A DNA stretch of 41,496 nt from an uncultured Bacilli bacterium (GTDB lineage Bacteria > Bacillota_I > Bacilli_A > RF39 > UBA660), in contig CALVIU010000006.1 of NCBI GenBank assembly GCA_944331835.1, positions 1 through 41,496 on the forward strand, in the 5' to 3' direction. The notes beneath the pieces were generated by a model. The model saw nothing but the letters and a program-made list of their open reading frames with translations, was not told the DNA's origin and did no database searches. The position numbers and the translations under genes were made by a program. Positions 9,269-17,338 of this stretch are shown here, one piece after another; the first letter of the stretch is position 1, and every line of letters begins with the position of its first letter.

Positions 9269-10504
9269 ATGAAAAAATTATTATTTTTATTGCTAATGCT
9301 CATACCCATAACTGTTAAGGCTAACACCAATTATTACATTGCTATCCAAGATAATGAAGATGTAACTTATTACCCATTTGAATCCCAATTTAAAGACTGG
9401 GTTTACAGTTTTGAAATTAGTCCCTTTGATTCATTTGAACTAAAAGATGCCAATTACATCAATAACTTAGCATATTTAAGTTATTTTGACTCTACTGAAA
9501 TATTTCAAGTTACTATTCAAAATCTAATTTGGCAACACATACACCCTGAATATTCTTTTTACATAGTAGATTTTAATTATCAAAAAATAGATAATTCTGA
9601 ACAATTAAAACGAATTAATCAATTATTTGATACTCTTACATTAGATGCCGAATTCATGAATAAAACATATGAATTAAACCCTAATGAAGAATTAACTATA
9701 AAAAGTCCAGTCAGTTTAAAAAGTTATGAAATTAATAGTGATATTTTAAAAAATAACAATACAATAAGACTTAATTTTAATTTAAAAGGAACTTACATCA
9801 TTAAATTTTCCAACAAAGATTTAGATATAACTGACAATATCATATCTGGTCATGAATTTTTTAATGAACCATTCCAAATAACTGTTAATGTTGATGATTA
9901 CTATAATGTATGTATTAACACTTATCAAGATGATGAACTAATAGATAGTAACATTTTAATCTATGACATCAAAGGTAATTTAGTAAAACATGTAACTGAA
10001 CAAGAAAACATTATAAGACTTAAAAATCAACAATATAAATTCGTTGATAAACTAACTAAAGAAGAAAAAGTATTAATAATTGATGAAAATACAAAAGAAA
10101 TTACCTTTAATCATTATAATATTAATGGAATTAAAACAAACATGAATATTACTAAAATATGCCAAGAAGAAAAGTGCTTTTCTTTCACTAAAGAAAATGA
10201 CCTTTATATTTTTGATACCCCTTTATTAAATGGTTATTACGATATTTATAGCAATAATAAAAAATATACATATGACTTTAATAATCAAACCAATTATATC
10301 GAAAATAGCGAAAATGGTTTATTATATTTTATTGAATATAATGAAGATATCAAAGATGAGCCTGATATAACTGAACCAGTTCCTCCAATTGAAATAGAAG
10401 ATGATTCAGAAATAAACATAGCAATACCAGATACTGAAATAACTTTAACATTTAAAAGTGAGCATATAGCAATAATTAAGAAAAAAGAATTCGAATTAAT
10501 TTAA
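9269..10504 (+). CDS. secreted protein of unknown function
   Basis: 411 residues. A Sec signal peptide is evident: MKK, hydrophobic LLFLLLMLIPIT, cleavage likely after VKA (about residue 18). The mature part is acidic, Asn/Tyr-rich and beta-strand-like, without cysteine-rich or catalytic motifs I recognise. It could be one or more Ig-like surface domains (IRLNFNLKGTYIIKFSN, near 155-190). The C-terminus has an acidic Pro linker (DEPDITEPVPPIEIEDD), then IAIPDTEI and a basic KKKEF end. That recalls a sorting signal, but the required hydrophobic stretch is too short. AAGGAGG sits well before ATG 9269. The gene ends inside a bidirectional terminator shared with add. Confidence 0.75.
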   Translation: MKKLLFLLLMLIPITVKANTNYYIAIQDNEDVTYYPFESQFKDWVYSFEISPFDSFELKDANYINNLAYLSYFDSTEIFQVTIQNLIWQHIHPEYSFYIVDFNYQKIDNSEQLKRINQLFDTLTLDAEFMNKTYELNPNEELTIKSPVSLKSYEINSDILKNNNTIRLNFNLKGTYIIKFSNKDLDITDNIISGHEFFNEPFQITVNVDDYYNVCINTYQDDELIDSNILIYDIKGNLVKHVTEQENIIRLKNQQYKFVDKLTKEEKVLIIDENTKEITFNHYNINGIKTNMNITKICQEEKCFSFTKENDLYIFDTPLLNGYYDIYSNNKKYTYDFNNQTNYIENSENGLLYFIEYNEDIKDEPDITEPVPPIEIEDDSEINIAIPDTEITLTFKSEHIAIIKKKEFELI

Positions 10505-10520
10505 AGTTCGAATTCTTTTT
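10481..10520. terminator. bidirectional terminator between convergent genes
   Basis: Perfect arms GAATTCGAA (10487-10495) and TTCGAATTC (10507-10515), flanked by six A on the left (10481-10486) and five T on the right (10516-10520). It therefore works as an intrinsic terminator on both strands. It lies inside the coding ends of both convergent genes. Confidence 0.75.
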
Positions 10521-11481
10521 GCAATTTATCTTTAACAATCTGATCAGCAAATATATAATCGATAGATTCTTTGTTACATTTCCCCAAATCATCCATTGTT
10601 AAATCTGTTTCATTCAATATTTTAGTATATTCTTTATTTATATCAATATTTGAAACAGTATCATTGTCGGTATTAATACTTATCTTTATTCCATTATTAT
10701 ATAACTTTTCAATCGGATGTTTCCCCTTTACTGCTTCTGTTTGATAATTACTTGTCATACACACTTCAAGTAATACCTGTTTATCAACAATTATCTTCTG
10801 AATAGCCTCATCATCAATTGCTCTAATTCCATGACCAATTCTCTGAGCCCCAGCATCTAATGCAGCCTTAATACTTTCTACCCCCGCTGCTTCTCCAGCA
10901 TGAATTGTAAATGGTATCCCCTTTATTTTAGCATATCTAAACAAATCGACATAATCTGTAGTTGGATAAATTGCCTCAGCCCCTGCTAAATCAATAGCAA
11001 CTACCCCTTTTTTCAAATATTTCTGAGCCAAATTTATAACTCGAATATTATCTTCTTTAGAATCTCCTCGCATCATTGATAAAATAATGCCACCCATAAT
11101 GCCCGTTTCTACATTTGCTTTATTCATTCCATTAATAACAGATATTACTACATCATCCAAAGTTAAATTTTTTGCCAAATGCTTATTCGGAGCAAATCTA
11201 ACCTCCGCATATTTTACATTCATCTTTGATAGTTTTAAAAAAAGATGATAACTAGTTTTTTCTAATCTTTCACAAGTTTGTAATAATTTACATGGTAAAT
11301 CAAACTTTTCTAAATAATCATTTAAATTATGACAATCATCATTTACTTGTAGTTCCTGCTCTAATTCTTTTTTAGTAATCTTTAAGCCATCTTCTTTTGC
11401 CCAAAGATAAGCATCTTCCATATCAATTGAACCATCTAAATGTAAATGTAACACAATTTTAGGCATATCTTTAACTATCAT
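10501..11481 (-). CDS. add: adenosine deaminase
   Basis: 326-residue metal-dependent hydrolase converting adenosine (and deoxyadenosine) to inosine plus ammonia in purine salvage. The N-terminal metal motif is HLHLDGS (H12, H14), the catalytic segment is HAGE (194-197), H217 sits in RIGHGIR, and the Asp pair is NTDND (D272 and D274). The last motif reads NTDND rather than the common NTDDP. Start ATG 11481 is preferred to an upstream GTG because AGGTGG lies 5 nt before it. Length is normal for bacterial Add. Transcribed alone, ending at the shared terminator. Confidence 0.93.
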   Translation of the reverse strand: MIVKDMPKIVLHLHLDGSIDMEDAYLWAKEDGLKITKKELEQELQVNDDCHNLNDYLEKFDLPCKLLQTCERLEKTSYHLFLKLSKMNVKYAEVRFAPNKHLAKNLTLDDVVISVINGMNKANVETGIMGGIILSMMRGDSKEDNIRVINLAQKYLKKGVVAIDLAGAEAIYPTTDYVDLFRYAKIKGIPFTIHAGEAAGVESIKAALDAGAQRIGHGIRAIDDEAIQKIIVDKQVLLEVCMTSNYQTEAVKGKHPIEKLYNNGIKISINTDNDTVSNIDINKEYTKILNETDLTMDDLGKCNKESIDYIFADQIVKDKLQKEFEL

Positions 11482-11526
11482 TATTACCACCTATTATAAT
11501 AATGATACCACAATTTCTCATAAGAT

Positions 11527-11550
11527 AAAAAAACATCTAGAACTTCTAGA
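11527..11550 (-). terminator. Rho-independent terminator after the secreted membrane protein gene
   Basis: Arms TCTAGA (11536-11541) and TCTAGA (11545-11550) form a 6-bp hairpin with a 3-nt loop. On the minus strand it is followed, after TG, by seven T (11527-11533). It overlaps the stop codon of the upstream gene and probably closes the Bce-type operon. Confidence 0.65.
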
Positions 11551-12220
11551 CATTTTCTTTACTTTCATTCTTATCTTTTACTTTAGCAATAACTATTGCC
11601 ACAACTCCTAATACAACTACTAAACCAATACCTACAGCTACAATAACTGTTTCTTTATCATTACTAGTTGGAACAAAGTTATCAAAATATACAGAATTCA
11701 TAATTTCTTCAACAGTTGTTTTCTCTGCATCACTAAATTCAGATTCTTTTTGAGCACTAAATGTATAAGCTCTATCATCAACAATCGTATAATAATCTAT
11801 AATATAATATCCTGAATCTTCATATTCAACTCTTACAAATTTATAATCATTTTTAAATATATCATATGTATCAGCACCATTTAAATTAACTAATTCTTCA
11901 CCTAAATCTTCGATTTCAAAATCATGATAATTAGTTAAACTACCAATATCTTCTGTATCAACAATATAAACTAAAAACTCTAACTCCTCATTCAAAGCAT
12001 CTACATATACATCATTTTCTAACATTATCTCATTCATTATATCAATTGTAAGACCTAAATCTTCAATTTCAGTATTTCCATCAAGATTATCTCTTGTAAA
12101 TGTATACCAACTATCAGGAATATCTAAAGACATATCTGCACTTGGCACATCAAAATTCTGAGCCTTAACCATAATTGGCATACACATAACCATCAACAAA
12201 CTAAACACAATCTTTTTCAA
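11546..12220 (-). CDS. secreted, C-terminally membrane-anchored protein
   Basis: About 224 residues. Signal peptide MKKIVFSLLMVMCMPIMVKA is followed by an acidic extracellular domain of about 160 residues (LDIPDSWYTFTRDNL at the start). A single C-terminal transmembrane helix (VIVAVGIGLVVVLGVVAIVIA) and a short basic/acidic cytoplasmic tail follow. The start is most likely TTG 12220, with GAGGTGA 5-6 nt before it, rather than GTG 12229. The domain vaguely resembles PsbP-like folds, too weak to name. It follows the histidine kinase gene by about 45 nt and precedes a terminator. It may be the last gene of the Bce-type operon or have its own TATAAT (12243-12248). Confidence 0.7.
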   Translation of the reverse strand: MKKIVFSLLMVMCMPIMVKAQNFDVPSADMSLDIPDSWYTFTRDNLDGNTEIEDLGLTIDIMNEIMLENDVYVDALNEELEFLVYIVDTEDIGSLTNYHDFEIEDLGEELVNLNGADTYDIFKNDYKFVRVEYEDSGYYIIDYYTIVDDRAYTFSAQKESEFSDAEKTTVEEIMNSVYFDNFVPTSNDKETVIVAVGIGLVVVLGVVAIVIAKVKDKNESKENV

Positions 12221-12264
12221 TATAATCACCTCTTGTACTTACATTATATCCTACTTAAGAAATA

Positions 12265-13269
12265 TTATCTACTACTAATTTTCAAATTATAATCACTCTT
12301 AGGTAATTTTATCCTTACTTCCGTATACTTTTGTACTTCTGAATTTATAATTATATCTAAATTTAATTTATCACATAACTTCTTACACAAATAAAGTCCC
12401 ATGCCTGTTGCATATTCTTTATTTCTATTACTTCCTGTAAAACCTTTTTCAAATACCCTAGGTAAATCACTCCCAAGAATACCTACTCCTCTATCTTTAA
12501 TAACTAACGTTACCATATTTTTACTATTCTCACTATATATTTCTATTTCATTATTATTCTTATTTCTATATTTAATTGCATTTTGAATTACCTGACTAAT
12601 TATAAAACTTAACCATTTTTCATCAGTAAAAATCTCATTTTCTAAATCATGAATATTTAAAGATATTTTTAATTTTAATAAAGTATCTTTATAATCTAAA
12701 ATTACTCCATGTATTACTTCTTCCAAATTTAGTTTTTTTACAAAATAATCTTTTTCTGGATTCTCACTTCTCGCATAAAACAATACTTGTTCTACCCAAT
12801 TATTAATCTTATTAATTTCTTCTTTTATAACTTCATCCTTGTTATTGTCGGCATATAAAGAAAGAGCAGCAATCGGAGTTTTAATTTCATGAGCAAAAGA
12901 TTCAATATATTCCTGATACTCTTTTCTTTCATTATCAATATTCGTTATTTTATCATTCATAGCTTTACATGCTTCTTTCAAAGCATAATAATATCCTAGA
13001 TTTTCTATTGATTTAGGTTTTCTTATAATTTCACTAATTAAATATTTTTCTTCTAGATTATCTACTTCCTTCACAATATTTTGGTAGTTTTTCTTTTCTT
13101 TCCAATAATTGACTACAAAAAAGATCATAAATATTAATACATATACCAAGGCAAACACTACAATTATTAATCCCGGAACTTGAAAAATCCATAAAAACAA
13201 AACTAAAAATAATAAATAAAAGACTAAAAAAATAATTATGCCAATCTTTTCTTCGATATATTCCATCAT
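12265..13269 (-). CDS. intramembrane-sensing histidine kinase (BceS-like)
   Basis: 334-residue membrane histidine kinase. Two transmembrane helices (about 9-29 and 33-53) are separated by only a few residues, the hallmark of intramembrane-sensing (BceS) kinases that read the state of a partner ABC transporter. Phospho-acceptor H127 is in SFAHEIKTPI; the N box is at QNAIKYR (229-235), the G1 box DRGVGI (259-264) and the G2 box GMGLYL (289-294). ATG 13269 overlaps the stop of the response-regulator gene by 4 nt (ATGA). It is expected to phosphorylate that regulator and to signal through BceB-like permease contacts. Confidence 0.92.
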   Translation of the reverse strand: MMEYIEEKIGIIIFLVFYLLFLVLFLWIFQVPGLIIVVFALVYVLIFMIFFVVNYWKEKKNYQNIVKEVDNLEEKYLISEIIRKPKSIENLGYYYALKEACKAMNDKITNIDNERKEYQEYIESFAHEIKTPIAALSLYADNNKDEVIKEEINKINNWVEQVLFYARSENPEKDYFVKKLNLEEVIHGVILDYKDTLLKLKISLNIHDLENEIFTDEKWLSFIISQVIQNAIKYRNKNNNEIEIYSENSKNMVTLVIKDRGVGILGSDLPRVFEKGFTGSNRNKEYATGMGLYLCKKLCDKLNLDIIINSEVQKYTEVRIKLPKSDYNLKISSR

Positions 13270-13919
13270 AAACTATAACCCTTTCCTCGCACTGTCTTAA
13301 TAAAGTCTTTTACCCCAATTACCTCCAATTTCTTACGTAATCTATTGATATTTACCAGCAAAATCGATTCATCCAAATAATACTTATCATTCCACAAATG
13401 TTCAATTAATTCTTCCTTACTAAGCACTTTATCTTTATTTATAAAAAAGTAATAAATAATTCTAAATTCATTCCGAGTTAATTCTATTTCTTCTCCCTTA
13501 TAACTAATTGCTGATTTATAAGGATCTAATATTACTTCATTAACTTCCAATATTTCCTTATTATCTCTTTTATTTAATGCTCTTTTAATTTTTTCTAAAA
13601 GAATGAGTTTATTATAAGGCTTTGTTATAAAATCATTACCACCCGTTATAATACTTTTAAGTTCATCTTCATCACTTGATCTACTGGTTACAAATATAAT
13701 TGGTACATTACTTTCCTTACGCACAATTAAAGCAATTTCAAATCCATCCACTCCAGGTAAATTAATATCGAGTAATATCAAATCATACTTATAATTTCTT
13801 AACTCATCTATTATATTTTCAAAATCCGTAATTGCTAATACCTGAAAACCGTTACTTACAAGTAGTGTATCTAATTCTCTTCTAATCTTCAAATCGTCTT
13901 CAATAATTAAAATATTCAT
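13266..13919 (-). CDS. OmpR/PhoB-type response regulator (BceR-like)
   Basis: 217 residues. The receiver domain (1-115) has the acidic pair E7/D8/D9, phospho-acceptor D51 in LLDINLPGVDG, T78 and K100 in ITKPYN. The C-terminal winged helix (about 125-217) ends in the usual FIKTVRGKGYSL. ATG 13919 has GGTGG 4 nt upstream. Encoded between the ABC permease and the kinase, as in peptide-antibiotic resistance modules of Bacillota. The likely target is the promoter region upstream of the ABC ATPase gene (inference). Confidence 0.92.
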   Translation of the reverse strand: MNILIIEDDLKIRRELDTLLVSNGFQVLAITDFENIIDELRNYKYDLILLDINLPGVDGFEIALIVRKESNVPIIFVTSRSSDEDELKSIITGGNDFITKPYNKLILLEKIKRALNKRDNKEILEVNEVILDPYKSAISYKGEEIELTRNEFRIIYYFFINKDKVLSKEELIEHLWNDKYYLDESILLVNINRLRKKLEVIGVKDFIKTVRGKGYSL

Positions 13920-13948
13920 ATAACCACCATCCCTTATTATAATAGAAA

Positions 13949-13969
13949 AGAACTAGCATAACTAGTTCT
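13949..13969 (-). promoter_or_regulatory. hairpin between ABC permease and response regulator genes
   Basis: Perfect arms AGAACTAG / CTAGTTCT (13949-13956 and 13962-13969) with a 5-nt loop, just upstream of bceR-like on the minus strand and after the response regulator promoter-like TATAAT in sequence order. It sits between the kinase/regulator pair and the permease gene (permease stop within the hairpin). The tail on the minus strand reads TTTTCTATTATAAT. This could be a leaky terminator or processing site that lowers one half of the operon, with TATAAT as an internal -10. No good -35 is visible. Confidence 0.4.
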
Positions 13970-15932
13970 AATCACTAATATTTTTCTTATATCCAAAATA
14001 AGTAGCAATAAAATATATTAAATATATGCCAAAGAATAACCCTAAACTTATTCCAAAATAACTTAAGTATGTCGTATCACTAACTAAAGCAATCTTAAAC
14101 ACTCTATTTAAAGAATTTATCGCAAAGAAACTTACTATGATTGGATAAACCACCGGAAATAGGAAGAATATACTAAGTTGTTTAAGAATTGTCTTATTAA
14201 GTTTTCTCTTATCGACACCTAATTTATTTAATACTTGATAACGATATTTATATTTTGTCGCATCACTTAGAGACTGAATTGCCAAAATTGTTCCGACGAT
14301 TGTTGTAAATATTATCGCAATATAATAACAAACAAATAGACAAATAGTCATCAGTCCATTATTATTAGCTACTTCTTGACCTCTTACAGTTATACTAGAT
14401 AAACTATAACATACCATATAACCGTATTCATCTTCTTCACAAAAATCTGGTTCTGCAAACCCAACTAATTTTTGAGCAAACTTTTCCGTAGTTTCTTCTT
14501 CAGTGTTGATAACCAAATGATTTTCCACAACATCCAAATTTTCTACTGCATAATCAGGTACAACAACTACATAACCTCCTCCATATGCCCATGAAGTTGT
14601 ATATTTATACGATGTAAACATCTTTTGTTGCAACTCTATTCCATTATCCAAAGTTATACTTTCTAGATTCCGATTATTCTTAAATCCTTCATAACCTCTA
14701 CTGACATGTAAGATATATTCATTATCATCTAAAGTAACAGCTTCCATTCCTCGCATTTCCAGTAACTTATTATAATCACTTAATTTAATTAATTGATCAA
14801 AATCTCTCCAACCATTAAGTTCACTATCCAACACATTCTTAACGGCATTATTAGTATTCATATAAGTATTATAAGATATACTTTCTTTTATTGTATATTC
14901 ATCATCAACTAAATCTATATATTCTTTAAATTTTGCTTCATCATCTGCAATTACTATATCATATGGCGCATAAGTATTTATCTGATACTCAAACATTCCC
15001 TTAAATAATCCTGATAAATTTAAACATATGAGTGTAAGTGTAATAAGAACTGTAAGTGTCCCGAGCGTAAAACTCATCGACCTAACCTTAGAAGAAAAAG
15101 TTCTCGCCACAAACAAATTATTACCTTTATATTTTAATTTCTTATTGTTGAGAACAAAACTAAGGATGAAATCTCCTAGACTATAAATTACCCCATAAAT
15201 ACTAATAATTATTAATATTAAACAAAGCATTATTGTTCCAAACGATGGATTAACTTCCACTGCTCTAAACTCTCTATCAAAAGTATCTATTGCTACAATT
15301 CCTAAAAATATTGCTACAATAAAAATTAATCCCCGATACTTTTTTAATTTACTTGTTTTTTCATTTTGTTTTTCATAATATAGCAAATCATGAATCTTCA
15401 TCTTTTTTATTCTTCTTCTAAGAAAGAATAAAACAATTAAATAAATAATAGCAAAATATAAGAATGATAATAAAATTGCCTTCCAACTGAACGTTATATC
15501 TACACTAAACGGAGCATCAAATATATTCATTATAATATAAGTCATTATTATATTAAGAACGTATCCAATACCAAAAGAAATAATTAAGGAAATAAATCCT
15601 AATATTAAACTTTCTAAAGTAAACATTCTCGCAATTTTTTTCTTTTGTATACCCAATAACATATATGTTCCAAATTCCTTACTTCGTTTTTGAAACATAA
15701 ATTTTGTCGTATAGTTAATTAAAAAACATATAACAAGTATTATAAATGCATTAACAAAATACATAGCTAGTTTAAAGTTTTGCATCATACTAGATAATTC
15801 AACAATAGATTTAGCATCACTAATTAAATTAAAAGCAAATATAAAAGAGAATGCTAAAGTAACCGTAATTAAATAAATAATATAATCTTTAATACTTCTC
15901 TTAGCATTCCTAACTGCTAACTTACTTAACAT
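13968..15932 (-). CDS. FtsX-type ABC permease with large extracellular loop (BceB-like)
   Basis: About 654 residues with ten predicted transmembrane helices. A single large extracellular domain of about 210 residues (roughly 313-526) lies between helices 7 and 8, the BceB signature. Helices 2-4 carry an FtsX domain (RSKEFGTYMLLGIQKKKIARMF, 84-105) and the last helices another. The extracellular domain is thought to bind the peptide-antibiotic target complex and relay to the kinase (family knowledge). ATG 15932, directly after an in-frame GTG, lies inside the end of the ATPase gene, with GGAGGAG upstream, so it is translationally coupled. Confidence 0.93.
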   Translation of the reverse strand: MLSKLAVRNAKRSIKDYIIYLITVTLAFSFIFAFNLISDAKSIVELSSMMQNFKLAMYFVNAFIILVICFLINYTTKFMFQKRSKEFGTYMLLGIQKKKIARMFTLESLILGFISLIISFGIGYVLNIIMTYIIMNIFDAPFSVDITFSWKAILLSFLYFAIIYLIVLFFLRRRIKKMKIHDLLYYEKQNEKTSKLKKYRGLIFIVAIFLGIVAIDTFDREFRAVEVNPSFGTIMLCLILIIISIYGVIYSLGDFILSFVLNNKKLKYKGNNLFVARTFSSKVRSMSFTLGTLTVLITLTLICLNLSGLFKGMFEYQINTYAPYDIVIADDEAKFKEYIDLVDDEYTIKESISYNTYMNTNNAVKNVLDSELNGWRDFDQLIKLSDYNKLLEMRGMEAVTLDDNEYILHVSRGYEGFKNNRNLESITLDNGIELQQKMFTSYKYTTSWAYGGGYVVVVPDYAVENLDVVENHLVINTEEETTEKFAQKLVGFAEPDFCEEDEYGYMVCYSLSSITVRGQEVANNNGLMTICLFVCYYIAIIFTTIVGTILAIQSLSDATKYKYRYQVLNKLGVDKRKLNKTILKQLSIFFLFPVVYPIIVSFFAINSLNRVFKIALVSDTTYLSYFGISLGLFFGIYLIYFIATYFGYKKNISD

Positions 15933-16689
15933 CACTTAAGTCTCCTCCCAGTAATGTAAGTACATCAAGTATTTCATTAAAAAATTCTTTTCTAGTTTTA
16001 TCACCTTTATATATTTCATTAAATATCTTACCATCTTTTAAGAATAGTATTCTTTCACAAAAACTGGCACTAAATGCATCATGTGTTACCATCATAATCG
16101 TAGCATTAAGTTTTTCATTCATCTCTTCCATCGTCTCTAATAGCATTCTCGAAGACTTCGAATCTAATGCTCCTGTTGGTTCATCTGCTAATATCAATTT
16201 TGGTTTATTTATTAAGGCCCTAGCACATGCTGCTCTTTGCTTTTGACCTCCACTTACTTCATAAGGAAATTTCTCTAAAATACTTTCGATTCCTAACTTT
16301 TTTGCAATATCATTTACTTTTTTATCGACAACCTCCGGATTTTCCCCATTAATAACTAAAGACATCGCAATATTTTCTCCAATCGATAACGTATCTAATA
16401 AATTAAAATCTTGAAAAACAAATCCTAAATTATCTTTTCGAAAATTTGCTACATCCTTTTCTTTTAACGTTGTGATATCAATTCCTCCGACATAAATATG
16501 TCCACTTGTCACATTATCTATTGTTGCTATCGTATTAAGAAGTGTTGTCTTACCCGATCCACTCGCTCCCATAATGGCAACAAACTCCCCTTCTTTAATA
16601 TTAAATGTTATATCATCGACAGCCTTCGTAATATTATTACTATTACCATAATATTTTTTTAAATATTCAATTTTGAGTACTTCGTTCAT
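15922..16689 (-). CDS. ABC transporter ATP-binding protein (BceA-like, MacB group)
   Basis: 255-residue ATPase of the MacB/LolD/BceA group. Walker A GASGSGKT (41-48), Q-loop VFQDFNLLD, signature VSGGQKQR (145-152), Walker B LILADE (165-170) and D-loop GALD (173-176) are intact. It energises the BceB-like permease encoded next, with which it overlaps. ATG 16689 has AAGGAGAAAG about 8 nt upstream. A 35-codon ORF overlaps its start by 23 nt in another frame and may couple its translation. Confidence 0.94.
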   Translation of the reverse strand: MNEVLKIEYLKKYYGNSNNITKAVDDITFNIKEGEFVAIMGASGSGKTTLLNTIATIDNVTSGHIYVGGIDITTLKEKDVANFRKDNLGFVFQDFNLLDTLSIGENIAMSLVINGENPEVVDKKVNDIAKKLGIESILEKFPYEVSGGQKQRAACARALINKPKLILADEPTGALDSKSSRMLLETMEEMNEKLNATIMMVTHDAFSASFCERILFLKDGKIFNEIYKGDKTRKEFFNEILDVLTLLGGDLSDVK

Positions 16690-16774
16690 AATTTATCTTT
16701 CTCCTTATATTTACTATTTTTCCCACCACCATAATTACTAATGCTATAAAAGGTATAGATATTAACAATAGCAT
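16667..16774 (-). CDS. 35-residue membrane peptide, unannotated small ORF in the Bce-type leader
   Basis: Small ORF read directly from the minus strand: an N-terminal hydrophobic helix (LLLISIPFIALVIMVVG, residues 2-18) followed by a strongly basic tail (KIVNIRRKINYERSTQN). ATG 16774 has an excellent GGGAGGG site 5 nt upstream, stronger than the one before the ATPase gene, plus an extended -10 just above. It overlaps the start of the BceA-like gene in another frame. Possible roles are a small transporter subunit, a sensor peptide, or a leader whose translation couples to bceA. Homology is not recognised. It is short enough that chance cannot be excluded, but site quality and position favour a real gene. 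Confidence 0.6.
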   Translation of the reverse strand: MLLLISIPFIALVIMVVGKIVNIRRKINYERSTQN

Positions 16775-16794
16775 AAAATCCCTCCCTCACTAAA

Positions 16795-16803
16795 ATTATA
16801 GCA
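16795..16803 (-). promoter_or_regulatory. extended -10 promoter of the Bce-type operon
   Basis: Minus strand TGCTATAAT (TATAAT at 16795-16800, TGC just upstream), about 20 nt before the GGGAGGG ribosome site of the small ORF. No consensus -35 is seen at 17 nt. An activator such as the response regulator could compensate by binding the inverted repeat upstream (inference). Confidence 0.6.
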
Positions 16804-16834
16804 AACAAAAACTGTAAAAATTATTACAGTTTTG
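16802..16834 (-). terminator. intrinsic terminator after the PPC gene, possible response-regulator site
   Basis: Arms AAAACTGTAA (16808-16817) and TTACAGTTTT (16824-16833), 10 bp with a 6-nt loop, followed on the minus strand by a T-rich tail. It follows the PPC/DUF296 gene stop by about 10 nt. It also sits at the -35 region of the Bce-type operon promoter, where BceR-like regulators bind inverted repeats (family knowledge), so a dual role is possible. Confidence 0.55.
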
Positions 16835-16842
16835 TTATATTA

Positions 16843-17262
16843 TCAGAATTTAAATAAATTAAGACCAATTTCTTCATCGAAATATCTATCAACATTACCA
16901 TCAATTATATTAATAATCATTTCACAAGTAGCACTAACAATAGCTCTATTTAAGTGTCCTCCGAACACTTTACCAGTATCATCACCAGCACTCATATGTA
17001 AGTGACTATAATATTCACCATTCATCGTATTAATTGTCCCAGTTAAAGAAACTATTTCAAAGTATCCTTTAAATTCATTGCTATAATACTTCTTTTCATC
17101 AGTTTTAAATACTCCAACAGTAAATTCTGATACCGCTCCTAAAGCATTAATATTCGCAAGTTTTATATTTTCTTTTAAAGCAATAGCTTTAATATTTTCT
17201 AATATTTCTTCCCCCTTATCAATTCTAACAACAATAGTACTTCCAAATCTTTTATATTCCAT
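16843..17262 (-). CDS. PPC/DUF296 domain protein
   Basis: 139-residue stand-alone PPC (DUF296) domain, a trimeric fold known from plant AT-hook proteins and bacterial singletons of unclear function. Visible marks are the early RIDKGEEILENIKAIA helix and the core NINALGAVSEFTVGVF. The metal-ligand-like YYSHLHMSAGD (around 92-102) and GGHLNRAIVSATCEM (around 108-122) follow, spacing that fits the His cluster of the family. Start ATG 17262 is taken because GGAGG lies 7 nt before it; an upstream in-frame start has no such site. Divergent promoter shared with the glycosylase gene. Confidence 0.85.
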   Translation of the reverse strand: MEYKRFGSTIVVRIDKGEEILENIKAIALKENIKLANINALGAVSEFTVGVFKTDEKKYYSNEFKGYFEIVSLTGTINTMNGEYYSHLHMSAGDDTGKVFGGHLNRAIVSATCEMIINIIDGNVDRYFDEEIGLNLFKF

Positions 17263-17280
17263 GTTTTTTCCTCCAGAGTA

Positions 17281-17321
17281 ATTATACACCACTTGCTTAT
17301 ATTTTACAAAATATTTATAAT
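17281..17321. promoter_or_regulatory. divergent promoters of PPC and glycosylase genes
   Basis: Plus strand: TTGCTT (17293-17298), 17 nt, TATAAT (17316-17321), feeding the glycosylase gene. Minus strand: TTGTAA (17304-17309), 17 nt, TATAAT (17281-17286), feeding the PPC gene. The two promoters interlock face to face within 41 bp, so their polymerases probably exclude one another. Confidence 0.7.
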
Positions 17322-17338
17322 ACTTACGAGGTGTTTTT

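Noticed and set aside
9269-10504. Sortase-type LPxTG anchor at the end of the secreted protein (IAIPDTEI...KKKEF).
   Set aside because: The stretch between the motif and the basic tail contains charged residues and is not a membrane helix.
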